Below are positions 20,228 through 28,854 of a stretch of 64,000 bases of DNA, in pieces. The DNA is taken from contig NC_008553.1 in NCBI RefSeq assembly GCF_000014945.1, positions 1,736,001 to 1,800,000 of the forward strand, written 5' to 3'. Made by a program: the position numbers and the translations under genes. Source of the DNA: Methanothrix thermoacetophila PT (GTDB taxonomy: Archaea > Halobacteriota > Methanosarcinia > Methanotrichales > Methanotrichaceae). Position 1 is the first letter of the stretch, and each line of letters starts with the position of its first letter. The notes under the pieces were generated by a model. That model searched no databases. It had not been told where the DNA came from and worked only from the letters and a program-made list of their open reading frames with translations.

Positions 20228-20485
20228 TCAGAGTAACGCGGCGAAGGGTGACCAGGCGAACATCAGGATCAGCGAGACGGCAAGCCCGAAGATGATCAGC
20301 GTCTCGGGCAGCAGCATCAGGAACAGGCCCTTGCCCAGGAATCCAGGCTCCTCTGCAACGACGCCGACGACGGCGGCTCCGATGCCCTGCTCACCGACAC
20401 CCGCACCGATACCGGCAAGCCCAGTCGCAAGACCTGCACCAACTGCCAACAGACCGTACATTACTCCTGCATCCGTTATAGCCAT
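20228..20485 (-). CDS. atpK: A-type ATP synthase proteolipid subunit K (rotor c ring)
   Basis: 85 aa with two membrane helices joined by a short polar loop (GVVAEEPGFLGKG). The ion-binding glutamate is in the second helix, in LLPETLIIFGLAVS. The first helix is rich in glycine and alanine (GLLAVGAGLATGLAGIGAGVG), as in other two-helix c subunits, and unlike the fused multi-hairpin forms of some methanogens. Whether protons or sodium ions are bound cannot be decided here: the ET pair fits a sodium-type site but the partner residues in helix 1 are not clear. ATG 20485 is preferred over TTG 20494 because of GGAGG/GAGGAAT upstream. Confidence 0.95.
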   Translation of the reverse strand: MAITDAGVMYGLLAVGAGLATGLAGIGAGVGEQGIGAAVVGVVAEEPGFLGKGLFLMLLPETLIIFGLAVSLILMFAWSPFAALL

Positions 20486-20540
20486 ATTCCTCAAACCTCC
20501 TTACTATTATTATAACCATCCTGTATTTTTGTTCGTCCCA

Positions 20541-22565
20541 TTATACCTTCAGATACCTCCGGACATGTCCGAAGGGGCTGTACTCAACTCCACCACCATG
20601 CTGGCTGTAGAACTTGGTGAACATCTCGACGTAATGCAACCTCAGGGGGTGCATGAACGGAGATAATATACCAAGCAGCAGGTTGATGAAGTGTACCACA
20701 AGCAGCACGATGACTCCCACGATGTAAGCGACCATCGTGAGGTGCTCACCGCCGCTGAGCATCGGCATGATGACGCCAAAGGCCAGCTTGTTGGCTGCAA
20801 ACGCAACACCAACTGACGCGAGGCCAATGGCCAGGAGCCTCAGGTAGGAGATCAGGTTGCTCACGTAGAACGGAAGATGCGTGGCACCCATTACACCCTC
20901 CGGGCCCATGACCATCATGACGATAGACACCACAACAAGGAGCCCCATGAGATACACCAGGGGCATGAAGCCCAGAACCAGGCCGAGAAGCAGCAGCGCA
21001 AAAGCCACCTGGAATATCAGCACCGGAAGCCGCTCGAAGTATGCGTGCTTCTTCTCACCATAATTGAGCTCTGTCTTGACGCCGAGAATAGAACCGATTC
21101 CACAATGGAGAACACCTATGAAGATACTGACACCGATCAACATCAGCACCGCATTAGTGGCCAGCCTGTACAGCGGGAACATCCCCATCGGACCAACCCT
21201 GCCAAGCGGACCGAAGACACCCTCGCCGAAGAACCTTCCGGATTCCTCCAGCGCAAGGATCTCCTCATGTGGCAGCTGCCCGAAGACCTTCCCCCACAGG
21301 CCCATTGGCCCGAAGATCTCGCCGAAGATCAGGCCGAATATTATGGACCAGACGCTTGCAATCATCACAATGTTGATCAGCTGTGTCCACCCTTCAGTTC
21401 TGAACTTCTTCTTCAGCATCACGAGTACGAGTAGTATCATGATGCCATATGCAACGTCTCCGAGGATCATCCCGAACATTATCGGGAAGAACACGAATAT
21501 CAGAAGCGTTGGATCAAACTCTTTGTACTCAGGTATCGCGAAAAGCCTGGTTATGAGCTCGTAAGGCTTCACAATCCCGGGGTTCTCGATCTTTGTGGGT
21601 ATGTCCTCGCCCTTCTTCTCGACCAGCTCCTCCATCTCATTCTCAGGGAGTTTCTCAACGTGTATTCTGCCGCCGGTTGTGCTCTCAAGCGCACTCTTGA
21701 GCTTATCATAGTCCGCTGATGGAACGTAGCCATCTATGACAAACGCGTTCTCGCTTGTTGCAAACCTGAGAGGCGCATCGGTCTTCTGGGTCTGGATGCT
21801 CAGATACTCATCTGCAGCAAGTATTATGTCCTCATACTGCTTCTTGAGATCCTTGAGCTTCTTCTGCAGTGGCTCCTTCTCCGACTCCAGCCGCTTGATC
21901 TCCGCCTCCAGCGTGGATATGGCCACATCTGGAGCTCCGGTAAGCTTTGGAACCGAGATCTCCGCAAACCCATGCTCGGCAAGAACCGCCTGAACCTCAG
22001 AGGCCTTCTCAACGGGCACGAACACCGCGACTACCGTGGTGTTCTTGAAGCTCCCTGTGAAGACCTCGCTCTTGGGAGCGACCTTTGCGACATCGGCATC
22101 AACTGCAGACTCAACCGTCCCTACGAAAACCGCCAGGGTCTCATAGCCCGAGTACAGCTCTATGGGCAGGTCAATCGCCGCCAGTGGCCGAAGCGCATTG
22201 ATCTGATCCTGCTTTGATTTGACCTCGGCCTCGATTGCAGTTATGCGCTCGTAGGTGGAGGTCACCTCCTCCGCAAGCCTTCCCAGCAGATCGTCCATCT
22301 GGGATACTATCTGGGACTCCGCAAACCTGACATCGGGAGCCTTCGGCTTTATATCCAGATATCTCTCAATCGATCTGAGCTTTATGAGGTTCTCGGAGAA
22401 CTCCTTGCCTTTGCCCATCGTCTTACCCTGCTCAAAATCGCCTTCCCCACCTGTGTAGTTGACGATGTGCATGAGGTTGAGCTCATGGAGCTTCTCCACC
22501 ACAGACTCCATCACATTCTTCGACCCGGCGACGACTACACGACTCATCTCAACGGGTCTAAGCAT
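20541..22565 (-). CDS. atpI: A-type ATP synthase subunit I (membrane stator, a-subunit)
   Basis: 674 aa. The N-terminal half (about 1-340) is cytoplasmic with two coiled-coil stretches (LEAEIKRLESEKEPLQKKLKDLKKQYED) that hold the peripheral stalks. The C-terminal half has seven to eight membrane helices, from TLLIFVFFPIMFGMILGDVAYG onward; the ion channel arginine is in the segment SNLISYLRLLAIGLASVGVA, and HPLRLHYVEMFTKFY is the conserved end. It begins MLRPVEMSRVVV, like its Methanosarcina homologues, so ATG 22565 is taken. The gene overlaps the end of atpH by eight bases. Confidence 0.96.
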   Translation of the reverse strand: MLRPVEMSRVVVAGSKNVMESVVEKLHELNLMHIVNYTGGEGDFEQGKTMGKGKEFSENLIKLRSIERYLDIKPKAPDVRFAESQIVSQMDDLLGRLAEEVTSTYERITAIEAEVKSKQDQINALRPLAAIDLPIELYSGYETLAVFVGTVESAVDADVAKVAPKSEVFTGSFKNTTVVAVFVPVEKASEVQAVLAEHGFAEISVPKLTGAPDVAISTLEAEIKRLESEKEPLQKKLKDLKKQYEDIILAADEYLSIQTQKTDAPLRFATSENAFVIDGYVPSADYDKLKSALESTTGGRIHVEKLPENEMEELVEKKGEDIPTKIENPGIVKPYELITRLFAIPEYKEFDPTLLIFVFFPIMFGMILGDVAYGIMILLVLVMLKKKFRTEGWTQLINIVMIASVWSIIFGLIFGEIFGPMGLWGKVFGQLPHEEILALEESGRFFGEGVFGPLGRVGPMGMFPLYRLATNAVLMLIGVSIFIGVLHCGIGSILGVKTELNYGEKKHAYFERLPVLIFQVAFALLLLGLVLGFMPLVYLMGLLVVVSIVMMVMGPEGVMGATHLPFYVSNLISYLRLLAIGLASVGVAFAANKLAFGVIMPMLSGGEHLTMVAYIVGVIVLLVVHFINLLLGILSPFMHPLRLHYVEMFTKFYSQHGGGVEYSPFGHVRRYLKV

Positions 22566-22884
22566 GCAACAACCCCATAAACTCCTTTAGCAAGTATTCA
22601 ACCGCTTTGTCCAGTTTTGCGTTTGCACTAGACCTCAAGGCATCTACCTTTCGCATGCCCTCGCTAATAACCGATTGCTTCTTGGCCTTAACTTCGCCCT
22701 CCGCCTTGGCGAGTTCCTTCTCGTAGAAGGCCTGTGCTTCGGATTCGGCTGTACGCACTATGTTCGCTGCTTCAGTAGTGGCATCGGCGATGCGTTTTTC
22801 CTTCTCCTGCAAGGCCTGCTGGACACTGGCCTTGGCATCCGCCTCTGCCTGCTTGATTCTCATCAAGATGTCATGTCTCGCCAT
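22558..22884 (-). CDS. atpH: A-type ATP synthase subunit H (peripheral stalk)
   Basis: 108 aa, almost wholly helical and charged (EADAKASVQQALQEKEKRIADATTEAANIVRTAESEAQAFYEKEL), as expected for the H subunit that forms a right-handed coiled coil with subunit E. The frame is open to 23019, but the extra residues look unrelated. ATG 22884 has GTGAGGGATC just upstream, while the in-frame ATG at 22905 has none. It is the first gene of the ATP synthase operon; the TATA box near 22975 leaves a leader of about 60 bases. Confidence 0.9.
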   Translation of the reverse strand: MARHDILMRIKQAEADAKASVQQALQEKEKRIADATTEAANIVRTAESEAQAFYEKELAKAEGEVKAKKQSVISEGMRKVDALRSSANAKLDKAVEYLLKEFMGLLHA

Positions 22885-22967
22885 CTGATCCCTCACTACA
22901 TCCATGCTGTTTTTCAAACAGCGCGCGTCGCTTGACTCGTGACAGACTGTCAAACCATCCCCATCTA

Positions 22968-22980
22968 CGAATATAAAACC
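22968..22980 (-). promoter_or_regulatory. TATA box of the ATP synthase operon
   Basis: On the minus strand GGTTTTATATTCG lies about 90 bases before the atpH start, preceded by CCGAA as a possible BRE. It sits between the RuBisCO stop and atpH, so the ATP synthase genes have their own promoter even if RuBisCO transcripts read through. Confidence 0.6.
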
Positions 22981-23006
22981 TTCGGTTTCAGTCTCCCGAG
23001 ATGAGC

Positions 23007-24179
23007 TCAAACACCCCATCGCTCAAGCGCACGTTTTAGCTCTTTATGCCTCTCTGCATACTCCATCACCGGTATGCCGCTCAGCCACGCCTCGACTGCC
23101 TGCACCATCGCCCTTGCCCCTGCAGTCGTCCCATCTGGATGCCCATGTACGCCACCGCCTGCCTGCACTATGCAGTCTATACCGTATCCATCCAGGTTGC
23201 CTGCGACCTTCCCGGGGTGTATGCCGCCTGAAGCCACCGGGAAAACTCTTTTCAGGCCATACCAATCCTCGCGCAAAGCATCTCTGCACTGGTCATTCTC
23301 CTCGATATCGCTGGCCATCTTGCCGACATAGCTGCCTGTGTGCAGGTTCGTGCCACCCGCCATTCTGACGAGCTTCGCTATGACGAGCATCGATATTCCA
23401 TGCGCTCTGTCTCTCGTCATGGCTCCGTGCATTGTTCTATGCACATGTATCGGCAGATCCACCCCTCTTGCAAGCGCTTCGAGCGCGGAGAAACCAGCTG
23501 TCAGGACATCGACCATGAGCATGTTCGCGCCCCGGTCGATCGCCCTCTCCGCCCTTTCCAGGATCGTGTCGGCGCCAGTTGTGACGTTGACTGCGTAGAA
23601 CGCCTTCTTCCCGGTCTCGCTCTCGACCCTGTCAAACTCCGCCATGACCTCCTCGACCCTTCTCTCCATCGGGCAGAACTTCTGATCTGTGAGCGTCTCA
23701 TCGTCCTTGACGAGATCGAGGCCGCCTCTCACAGCAGCCCCTGCGACCTCAGCGGTCTGACTCGGGTTCAGCCCGACCTTGGGCTTGACTATCGTGCCAA
23801 CAAGAGGACGATTGTATGCATCGATGATCCTCCTTGCCTCCTCTATCCCGAACTTCGGGCCGCTATGAGCTCTGACCAGTGACTCCGGAAAATCGACATC
23901 CACCAGTCGAACCTTCTTCAGAGCCTCCAGACCGAAGAGGTTCCCTGCGATAACAGACAGATACTGCGGTATGTTCCCAGGCTCGAAGAGCTCCACAGGG
24001 AACTCTATCTCCACGGTATTGCCATCTATCGAGAGGACACTCGCCGCGAGATCGCTCTCAGCTCCTCTCACCTCAGTCCATGTCCCGGTCGACTGCTCAG
24101 CAGCTATCGCCTCAGCAGCCTTTCTCATGGGAAGATCAGTCTCGACGCGGTAGCGCGCCACAACATCCCTCTGCATCAT
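23007..24179 (-). CDS. rbcL: Form III ribulose-1,5-bisphosphate carboxylase large subunit
   Basis: 390 aa. The catalytic set is complete: TGTWTEV and [10 protein letters not shown] in the N-terminal domain, [14 protein letters not shown] (the carbamylated lysine with its Asp and Glu), [16 protein letters not shown] in loop 6, and VASGGIHPG. It is therefore an active-type RuBisCO and not a form IV RuBisCO-like protein. The divergence and host place it with archaeal form III enzymes, used in AMP recycling or in the reductive hexulose-phosphate pathway. The frame extends 75 codons upstream, but GGTGG in front of the ATGATG at 24179 marks the start. AT-rich candidate promoters lie at about 24310 and 24350. 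It lies upstream of the ATP synthase operon, on the same strand. Confidence 0.95.
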   Translation of the reverse strand: MMQRDVVARYRVETDLPMRKAAEAIAAEQSTGTWTEVRGAESDLAASVLSIDGNTVEIEFPVELFEPGNIPQYLSVIAGNLFGLEALKKVRLVDVDFPESLVRAHSGPKFGIEEARRIIDAYNRPLVGTIVKPKVGLNPSQTAEVAGAAVRGGLDLVKDDETLTDQKFCPMERRVEEVMAEFDRVESETGKKAFYAVNVTTGADTILERAERAIDRGANMLMVDVLTAGFSALEALARGVDLPIHVHRTMHGAMTRDRAHGISMLVIAKLVRMAGGTNLHTGSYVGKMASDIEENDQCRDALREDWYGLKRVFPVASGGIHPGKVAGNLDGYGIDCIVQAGGGVHGHPDGTTAGARAMVQAVEAWLSGIPVMEYAERHKELKRALERWGV

Positions 24180-24364
24180 CTTCCACCCTTTTTGATGGTA
24201 ATGAGATGCGTCGCAGGGAGATCCTCCTTCGAGCGTCCTCGACGTTCTCCCTAAGCTCCATAAAATCCTCAAAGCACCCCATACCCAGCTGTATTGTGAT
24301 ACGGATGCTCTTATAGTTGCCGATGAGGTCGACCAGTGATCAGATGAAAAATAAATAAGAACAT

Positions 24365-25663
24365 TCACCAGTCCAAAGGAGCCAGGTAGTCGAAGACGCA
24401 GCATGACACGGCCACGGCTCTCATTTCGTCGCCGCTGCCGGTGGCATGATGGTAAAGTTCATGGAGAAGCGTGAGGGCGTCGGCACTTCCTGTATGACCA
24501 TTGCAAGATACTCTGCCTATGCACACAGCAATCCAGTTGCAGTCGGGATGACCAGGCGAGTGGTAGGTCCTCCCATAAACACAATCACAGAGGGCGTGCC
24601 TCTCTGGCGGAAGCGTGCCCGCCCGGTACCCTCTCGGAAGTGTGTACGGCTTGATATATATCAAGACATTCTCCATGGCGCTTAGAATATCATCCGCCAG
24701 ACTGCCAGTCCCAACACGGCCGCTCAGATAATCCATATCATCAAACTCGGGGAGCATGTAGTCTCTGGCACTCTCAGAAAGCTCCCCTCGCCCAATCCTC
24801 TCCTCTATCGTTCTGTTCCAATCATCGACAAACTCCGGCAGATCCTCAAGGGCATTCGATCTCAGGCGGGCATCGATATCCTCCAGAAAACCCCTGATGG
24901 TGTCCAGTTCGTCCGTATGTATTGTGCCACCAGCCGGACATCTGGCATTGTGGTAGCCCACTCTGGTTGTGTAATAGATGGTCTCATGCTCGTACACCTC
25001 ACCATCTGCATTGCGCGCATGTAATGTCTGGATAATGGTAGGTCCTGCAGTGTAGATGTACGAGTTGCTGGAGGGCGTGACATGGCAGGAGCACTCCCAC
25101 CCCCCTGCATCTGTAAATGTTCCAGGCTCCAGAACCTCTGCGCCTGGATAGAAGATGTAATCATGCATCTCATCAGCACCTCTGATCTCCCAGCTCAGCT
25201 CGACCTCCCCTGTGTTTTTCGGCACCGATGTCCTTGGCTTCACAGCGCTCATTGTGATCACAGGCGGACTGTTGCCCTTTCTGGCCCGCTGTTCCTGCTC
25301 TGTGGTTTCCATGCAGTGCAGCTCAGGAACAAAGATCGGGGACCGTGTCTCCACAACCATATTGGCAATCAATACCTTCTTTTTGCTCTTCGGGTCCCTG
25401 CTCCAAAGCCGGATCGCAGCTGTATGCCTACCACTGAGAGCTATGGGCCATCCGATATCCATTTTTCCGAATCTGTATGGGATTCTTGCATAGCCATTTG
25501 CTTTGATTCTGAGAGTTCTGTACTTCTCAGGTACGGATAATGCTTTACTGCCCGCCAGCTCGAGGACCACAGTGACATCTTTTTTGCCGGTGTTTTTTAA
25601 AAGCAATGCGTTCAAGCTCTTCGTGATTGCGAGAGCCTTCTCATGGGACGCTACTTCCACCAT
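24365..25663 (-). CDS. Unrecognised protein with a C-terminal HExxH (zinc-peptidase-like) motif
   Basis: 432 aa. I do not recognise the family. The last 35 residues hold [15 protein letters not shown], an HExxH site (His401, Glu402, His405) with acidic residues downstream as possible third zinc ligands. The first 110 residues look like a beta-sandwich ([33 protein letters not shown]), followed by a possible second Ig-like region ([15 protein letters not shown]). The middle has a Cys-rich stretch near residues 360-395 ([22 protein letters not shown]) which might bind metal. No signal peptide or membrane helix is seen, so it may be intracellular. No ribosome site precedes the ATG; a TATA-like stretch near 25685 fits a leaderless message. 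Peptidase activity is inferred from the motif only. Confidence 0.75.
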   Translation of the reverse strand: MVEVASHEKALAITKSLNALLLKNTGKKDVTVVLELAGSKALSVPEKYRTLRIKANGYARIPYRFGKMDIGWPIALSGRHTAAIRLWSRDPKSKKKVLIANMVVETRSPIFVPELHCMETTEQEQRARKGNSPPVITMSAVKPRTSVPKNTGEVELSWEIRGADEMHDYIFYPGAEVLEPGTFTDAGGWECSCHVTPSSNSYIYTAGPTIIQTLHARNADGEVYEHETIYYTTRVGYHNARCPAGGTIHTDELDTIRGFLEDIDARLRSNALEDLPEFVDDWNRTIEERIGRGELSESARDYMLPEFDDMDYLSGRVGTGSLADDILSAMENVLIYIKPYTLPRGYRAGTLPPERHALCDCVYGRTYHSPGHPDCNWIAVCIGRVSCNGHTGSADALTLLHELYHHATGSGDEMRAVAVSCCVFDYLAPLDW

Positions 25664-25710
25664 AAATTAACATTTACTTAAAAGCATAAGTACTTTTGGA
25701 ATGTTGTCCG

Positions 25711-25896
25711 GGACCTGTCTGAATAAGGGCCGTGTGTTTGAATCGTGAGCCTTGAAGATATGCTCATCAAATAGACTCCCTTTTTATCCGGACACGTCCG
25801 TTGTCCGGGATGTATCTGAATAAGAGCTGAATTCAGAAACATATGGCTGACTGCTTTTGGATGGAGGAGATGCTCAAGCCTTATTTGGACAGGTCC
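25711..25896. repeat. Two tandem copies of the ~88-bp dispersed repeat (family A)
   Basis: Copy 1 is 25711-25799 and copy 2 is 25808-25896. Each begins with GGACctGTcTGAATAAG or a close variant and ends with its rough reverse complement (ttATccGGACacGTCC; CTTATTTGGACAGGTCC). The inside of copy 2 holds GAGCTGAATTCAGAAA and CTGCTTTTGGATGGAGGAGA, which recur in the other copies at 35.2 and 39.6 kb. No open frame is carried. Confidence 0.75.
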
Positions 25897-25954
25897 GCTC
25901 ACCCAACAGATAATCTTATGTAGCAGGAGCGTATCTTCGCATTGGATTTGCGTA

Positions 25955-26050
25955 AATCGCCCCACCGCACAGCCGGTGAGTGGGCGGCGCCGGATTCTGA
26001 TCCGGGGCTGCTCCAGATCGGGCTCCTGGAGCCCAGGCGTTCTGGAGGAG
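25955..26050 (+). promoter_or_regulatory. Structured leader of the rpsM-rpsD-rpsK-rpoD operon
   Basis: The sequence before rpsM folds readily. CCGGAT-TCTG-ATCCGG is a perfect 6-bp tetraloop hairpin at 25990-26005. CTCCAG at 26011-26016 can pair either with CTGGAG at 26026-26031 or with CTGGAG at 26042-26047; the second overlaps the ribosome site GGAGGAG at 26044-26050. GGGCTCC and GGAGCCC at 26020-26034 make a rival hairpin. Such mutually exclusive folds around the ribosome site resemble ribosomal-protein autoregulation, here perhaps by S13, S4 or S11. This is inferred from base pairing alone. Confidence 0.5.
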
Positions 26051-26059
26051 TAATTGGAG

Positions 26060-26539
26060 ATGGAGACGAAGGAGACTGAGAGCTCTGTTGAGCTGAGACA
26101 TATAGTGCGCATTTACAACACCGATCTTGACGGGAAGAAGCAGGTTCAGATGGCTCTTACTGGCATCAAAGGCGTTGGCAGAAGGCTGGCCAGGGTGTTC
26201 GCAGTGAAGGCAGGCGTGGATCCCTGCGCGACTCTGGGGAAGCTGCCTGAGGAGCAGATAGAGGCTCTGAAGAATGTTATAGAGAGTGTCAGAGATAACA
26301 TTCCAGCCTGGATGATGAACCGGAGGAAGGACATAATAACAGGCGTGGACAAACACGTCATGGGCGCCGAAGTCCTCACGACCCTCCGCGAGGATCTTGA
26401 CATCATGAAGAAGACCAGAAGCTACAAGGGCATAAGGCATGAGCTCGGGTTGAGAGTGAGAGGGCAGAGGACCAGATCCACAGGCAGGAGCGGCGCGACC
26501 GTTGGTGTCACCAGGAAGAAGACGCAGGCGAAGAAATGA
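26060..26539 (+). CDS. rpsM: 30S ribosomal protein S13
   Basis: 159 aa archaeal S13, in the head of the small subunit, where it contacts S19 and the P-site tRNA. Marks: RHIVRIYNTDLDGKKQVQMALTGIKGVGRRLA (helix-two-turn-helix) and the C-terminal GLRVRGQRTRSTGRSGATVGVTRKK. ATG 26060 is used because GGAGGAG ends nine bases upstream; TTG 26054 is too close. It leads the usual archaeal order S13-S4-S11-RpoD. Confidence 0.97.
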   Translation: METKETESSVELRHIVRIYNTDLDGKKQVQMALTGIKGVGRRLARVFAVKAGVDPCATLGKLPEEQIEALKNVIESVRDNIPAWMMNRRKDIITGVDKHVMGAEVLTTLREDLDIMKKTRSYKGIRHELGLRVRGQRTRSTGRSGATVGVTRKKTQAKK

Positions 26540-26554
26540 TGTGCAGGTGATTAT

Positions 26555-27106
26555 ATGGGATATCCTGGCAAGAGCCACAAGACATATGATCGGCCTCGAA
26601 AGCCATGGGAAGCAGACAGGATGGCCAATGAGGTCGAGCTCATAAAGACCTACGGGCTGAGGAACAAGCGCGAGCTCTGGAAGGCTGAGAGCATTCTAAG
26701 AAAGTACAGGCGCGTTGGGAGGATGCTTCTCGCATCCAAGGCTCGTGGCGAGGCCAGAGCCGATATAGAGGCTGCTGCGGTTATCAATAGACTGTCACGC
26801 TTCGGCATCCTGAAGGATGGTGCAGATCTCGATGCCATACTCTCACTGAAGATCACAGATATCCTGGAGAGGCGGCTGCAGACACAGGTCTACAGACAGG
26901 GTCTCGCAAACACGATACGACAGGCGAGACAGTTCATAACCCACGGGCACATCCAGGTGGCAGGTCAGAGGGTGACCGTCCCGAGCTACCTGGTGAAGAG
27001 AGGGGACGAGATGACCATCGATTACTATGCAGGATCCCCGCTCGCCAGAGAGGGGCATCCGGAGAGGTCATCTAAGATCGTCGCCAGGACTGGAGGGTCG
27101 GCATGA
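26555..27106 (+). CDS. rpsD: 30S ribosomal protein S4
   Basis: 183 aa archaeal S4, a primary 16S rRNA binder and a known translational repressor in bacteria. It begins [21 protein letters not shown], the archaeal N-terminus, without zinc cysteines. The S4 RNA-binding domain is near residues 108-160 ([41 protein letters not shown]). The start lies 15 bases after the rpsM stop behind GCAGGTGA. The 3' end overlaps rpsK by four bases (ATGA). Confidence 0.97.
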   Translation: MGYPGKSHKTYDRPRKPWEADRMANEVELIKTYGLRNKRELWKAESILRKYRRVGRMLLASKARGEARADIEAAAVINRLSRFGILKDGADLDAILSLKITDILERRLQTQVYRQGLANTIRQARQFITHGHIQVAGQRVTVPSYLVKRGDEMTIDYYAGSPLAREGHPERSSKIVARTGGSA

Positions 27107-27492
27107 CAGAGGGCAAATGGGCCATAGCACACATATACTCATCATTCAACAACACACTGATAACGATAACAGATCTCACGGGCGCTGAGACGATAGCCAA
27201 GATCTCAGGTGGTATGGTTGTGAAGGCCGCCAGGGACGAGAGCTCCCCGTACACCGCGATGCAGATGGCGATGCAGGTCGCCGAGCAGGCCAAGGCCAAG
27301 GGGATAGTCGGGGTGCATGTAAAGGTGAGAGCACCAGGAGGGAACAAGCAGAGGTCCCCTGGGCCTGGAGCACAGGCTGCGATAAGGGCGCTGGCGCGCG
27401 CGGGTCTGAGGATTGGAAGGATTGAGGACGTCACCCCGATCCCACATGATGGCACAAAGCCGAAGGGCGGGAAGAGGGGCAGAAGGGTCTGA
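27103..27492 (+). CDS. rpsK: 30S ribosomal protein S11
   Basis: 129 aa platform protein of the small subunit. Typical segments are [37 protein letters not shown] near the start and [42 protein letters not shown], ending in the basic tail [11 protein letters not shown]. The start codon overlaps the rpsD stop, so the two are translationally coupled. Confidence 0.97.
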   Translation: MTEGKWAIAHIYSSFNNTLITITDLTGAETIAKISGGMVVKAARDESSPYTAMQMAMQVAEQAKAKGIVGVHVKVRAPGGNKQRSPGPGAQAAIRALARAGLRIGRIEDVTPIPHDGTKPKGGKRGRRV

Positions 27493-27505
27493 CGGTGCAT
27501 AAGCC

Positions 27506-28300
27506 TTGAATGTGGAGCTTATCGAACTGAGGGACGACCGGGTGAGGTTCCTCCTCACCGGTGTGACTCCTGCGTTCGCAAACGCTATCAGGCGGTCGTG
27601 CATAGCTGAAGTTCCGAAGCTTGCGATCGATGAGATCTCGATATACGAGAACACATCCGTGCTCTTCGATGAGCAGATCGCTCTCAGGCTCGGCCTTGTT
27701 CCGATAAGAGCTGATGATCTGAGCGTCTATTCGACCCCAGATGAGTGCCAGTGCGGTGGTATTGGCTGTCCGGGCTGCAGGATTGATTTTATGTTGACTG
27801 CAGAGGGTCCGGCGACCGTGCACTCACGGGATATAAAATTCAGCGACCCTAGCGTGAGAGCTGCATTCGATAACATACCTCTTGTGGTGCTCGGAGAGGG
27901 TGAGAAGCTCGTGATCGAGGGCTTCGCCACGCTCCGCACAGGCAAGGAGCACGCCAAATGGCAGGCTGGCACGCTCTGCGGCTACAAGAATCTTCCATCC
28001 ATAGAGATCAGCGGATGCAACAACTGCGGAAGATGCGTAAAGGTATGTCCACGCGGCGTGCTGGTGCTCGATGAGAACGATAGCATCAAGGTGAGGGATA
28101 TCACAGAGTGCTCGCTATGCAGGCTCTGCGTTGAGGAGTGCGACCAGCGAGCCATCTCAGTCGTGCCACTTGAGGACGCCTTCATTATGAGCATAGAGAG
28201 CGATGGGTCTATAAATGCGAAGGATCTGGTAAGGATGGCCGCGGAGGAGCTTAAGAAGAAGGCTCTGGCGCTCCAGGATACGCTCGCCTCAATCTCCTGA
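27506..28300 (+). CDS. rpoD: DNA-directed RNA polymerase subunit D (Rpo3) with two Fe-S cluster motifs
   Basis: 264 aa. RpoD pairs with RpoL to seed RNA polymerase assembly. The alpha-like dimerisation parts are FLLTGVTPAFANAIRRSCIAEVPKLAIDE near the start and EKLVIEGFATLRTGKEHAKWQ after it. Between residues about 170 and 220 lies a ferredoxin-like insert with two complete cysteine sets, CNNCGRCVKVCP and CSLCRLCVEEC, each able to hold a [4Fe-4S] cluster. Zinc-type cysteines (CQCGGIGCPGC) are near residue 85. The start is TTG at 27506, 14 bases after rpsK. The operon seems to end here, since a tRNA promoter follows; the usual rplR/L18e neighbours are absent. Confidence 0.96.
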   Translation: MNVELIELRDDRVRFLLTGVTPAFANAIRRSCIAEVPKLAIDEISIYENTSVLFDEQIALRLGLVPIRADDLSVYSTPDECQCGGIGCPGCRIDFMLTAEGPATVHSRDIKFSDPSVRAAFDNIPLVVLGEGEKLVIEGFATLRTGKEHAKWQAGTLCGYKNLPSIEISGCNNCGRCVKVCPRGVLVLDENDSIKVRDITECSLCRLCVEECDQRAISVVPLEDAFIMSIESDGSINAKDLVRMAAEELKKKALALQDTLASIS

Positions 28301-28308
28301 GGCGAGAG

Positions 28309-28320
28309 GTTTATATCCAA
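28309..28320 (+). promoter_or_regulatory. TATA box of tRNA-Leu
   Basis: GTTTATATCCAA is centred about 31 bases before the first base of the tRNA, the usual distance for an archaeal promoter. It starts nine bases after the rpoD stop. Confidence 0.65.
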
Positions 28321-28344
28321 TGTGGTATTCTCTGCCAGAAGCAT

Positions 28345-28429
28345 GCGGGGGTTGCCAAGCATGGTCAAAGGCGCAGGATTGAGGGTCCTGTCACGTAGGT
28401 GTTCGCGGGTTCGAATCCCGTCCCCCGCA
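28345..28429 (+). tRNA. tRNA-Leu (anticodon GAG)
   Basis: 85 nt with a full cloverleaf. Acceptor GCGGGGG pairs with CCCCCGC and A is the discriminator base. The anticodon stem CAGGA/TCCTG encloses TTGAGGG, giving anticodon GAG at 28381-28383, which reads CUC/CUU leucine codons. A long variable arm (TCACGTAGGTG region) is typical of tRNA-Leu. The T arm is CGGGTTCGAATCCCG. CCA is not encoded and no intron is present. A short T-run (CTCTTTT) follows and may end transcription. Confidence 0.97.
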
Positions 28430-28854
28430 CTCTTTTAGCCGTGGGCTGGAATGGCTGAGCATTCCTGTAAGAACAAATTCCGCATGCGAGGTGTCCCATA
28501 AGCCCTGTGGATTGTGCGCTGCGGGTTTGCCATGAAAGCACAACACAGAGGGAATTATCCTCCTGCATCGACACGTTTTGAAAGAGACAAACTATCATCA
28601 CAGATGTTTTCATCCATCTGACACGCCTTTTTATTGCATGCAGCGTTTCAGTGAATCAAGTACACTACGGTTGTGTGCTTGGATCACTAAACGATTCCGC
28701 TCGAACCGACAGCCACAGACGACATAAATCTGTAGAATCTGTAGAGGGTTGAACGCTGAAGCGTTTAATGATCTCATGGCTTGTGCCAGCTCACCTGCGA
28801 GCTGGAATCGGACGACCGGAATCTATATTTGATCTCCGCTGCATGGATCGCAGC
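28430..28854. other. Gene-free stretch after tRNA-Leu
   Basis: No supported gene is seen. A small hairpin AACGC-TGAA-GCGTT lies at 28753-28766. A TATA-like ATCTATATTTG near 28822 is about 27 bases before the TPR gene start at 28855. Confidence 0.4.
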
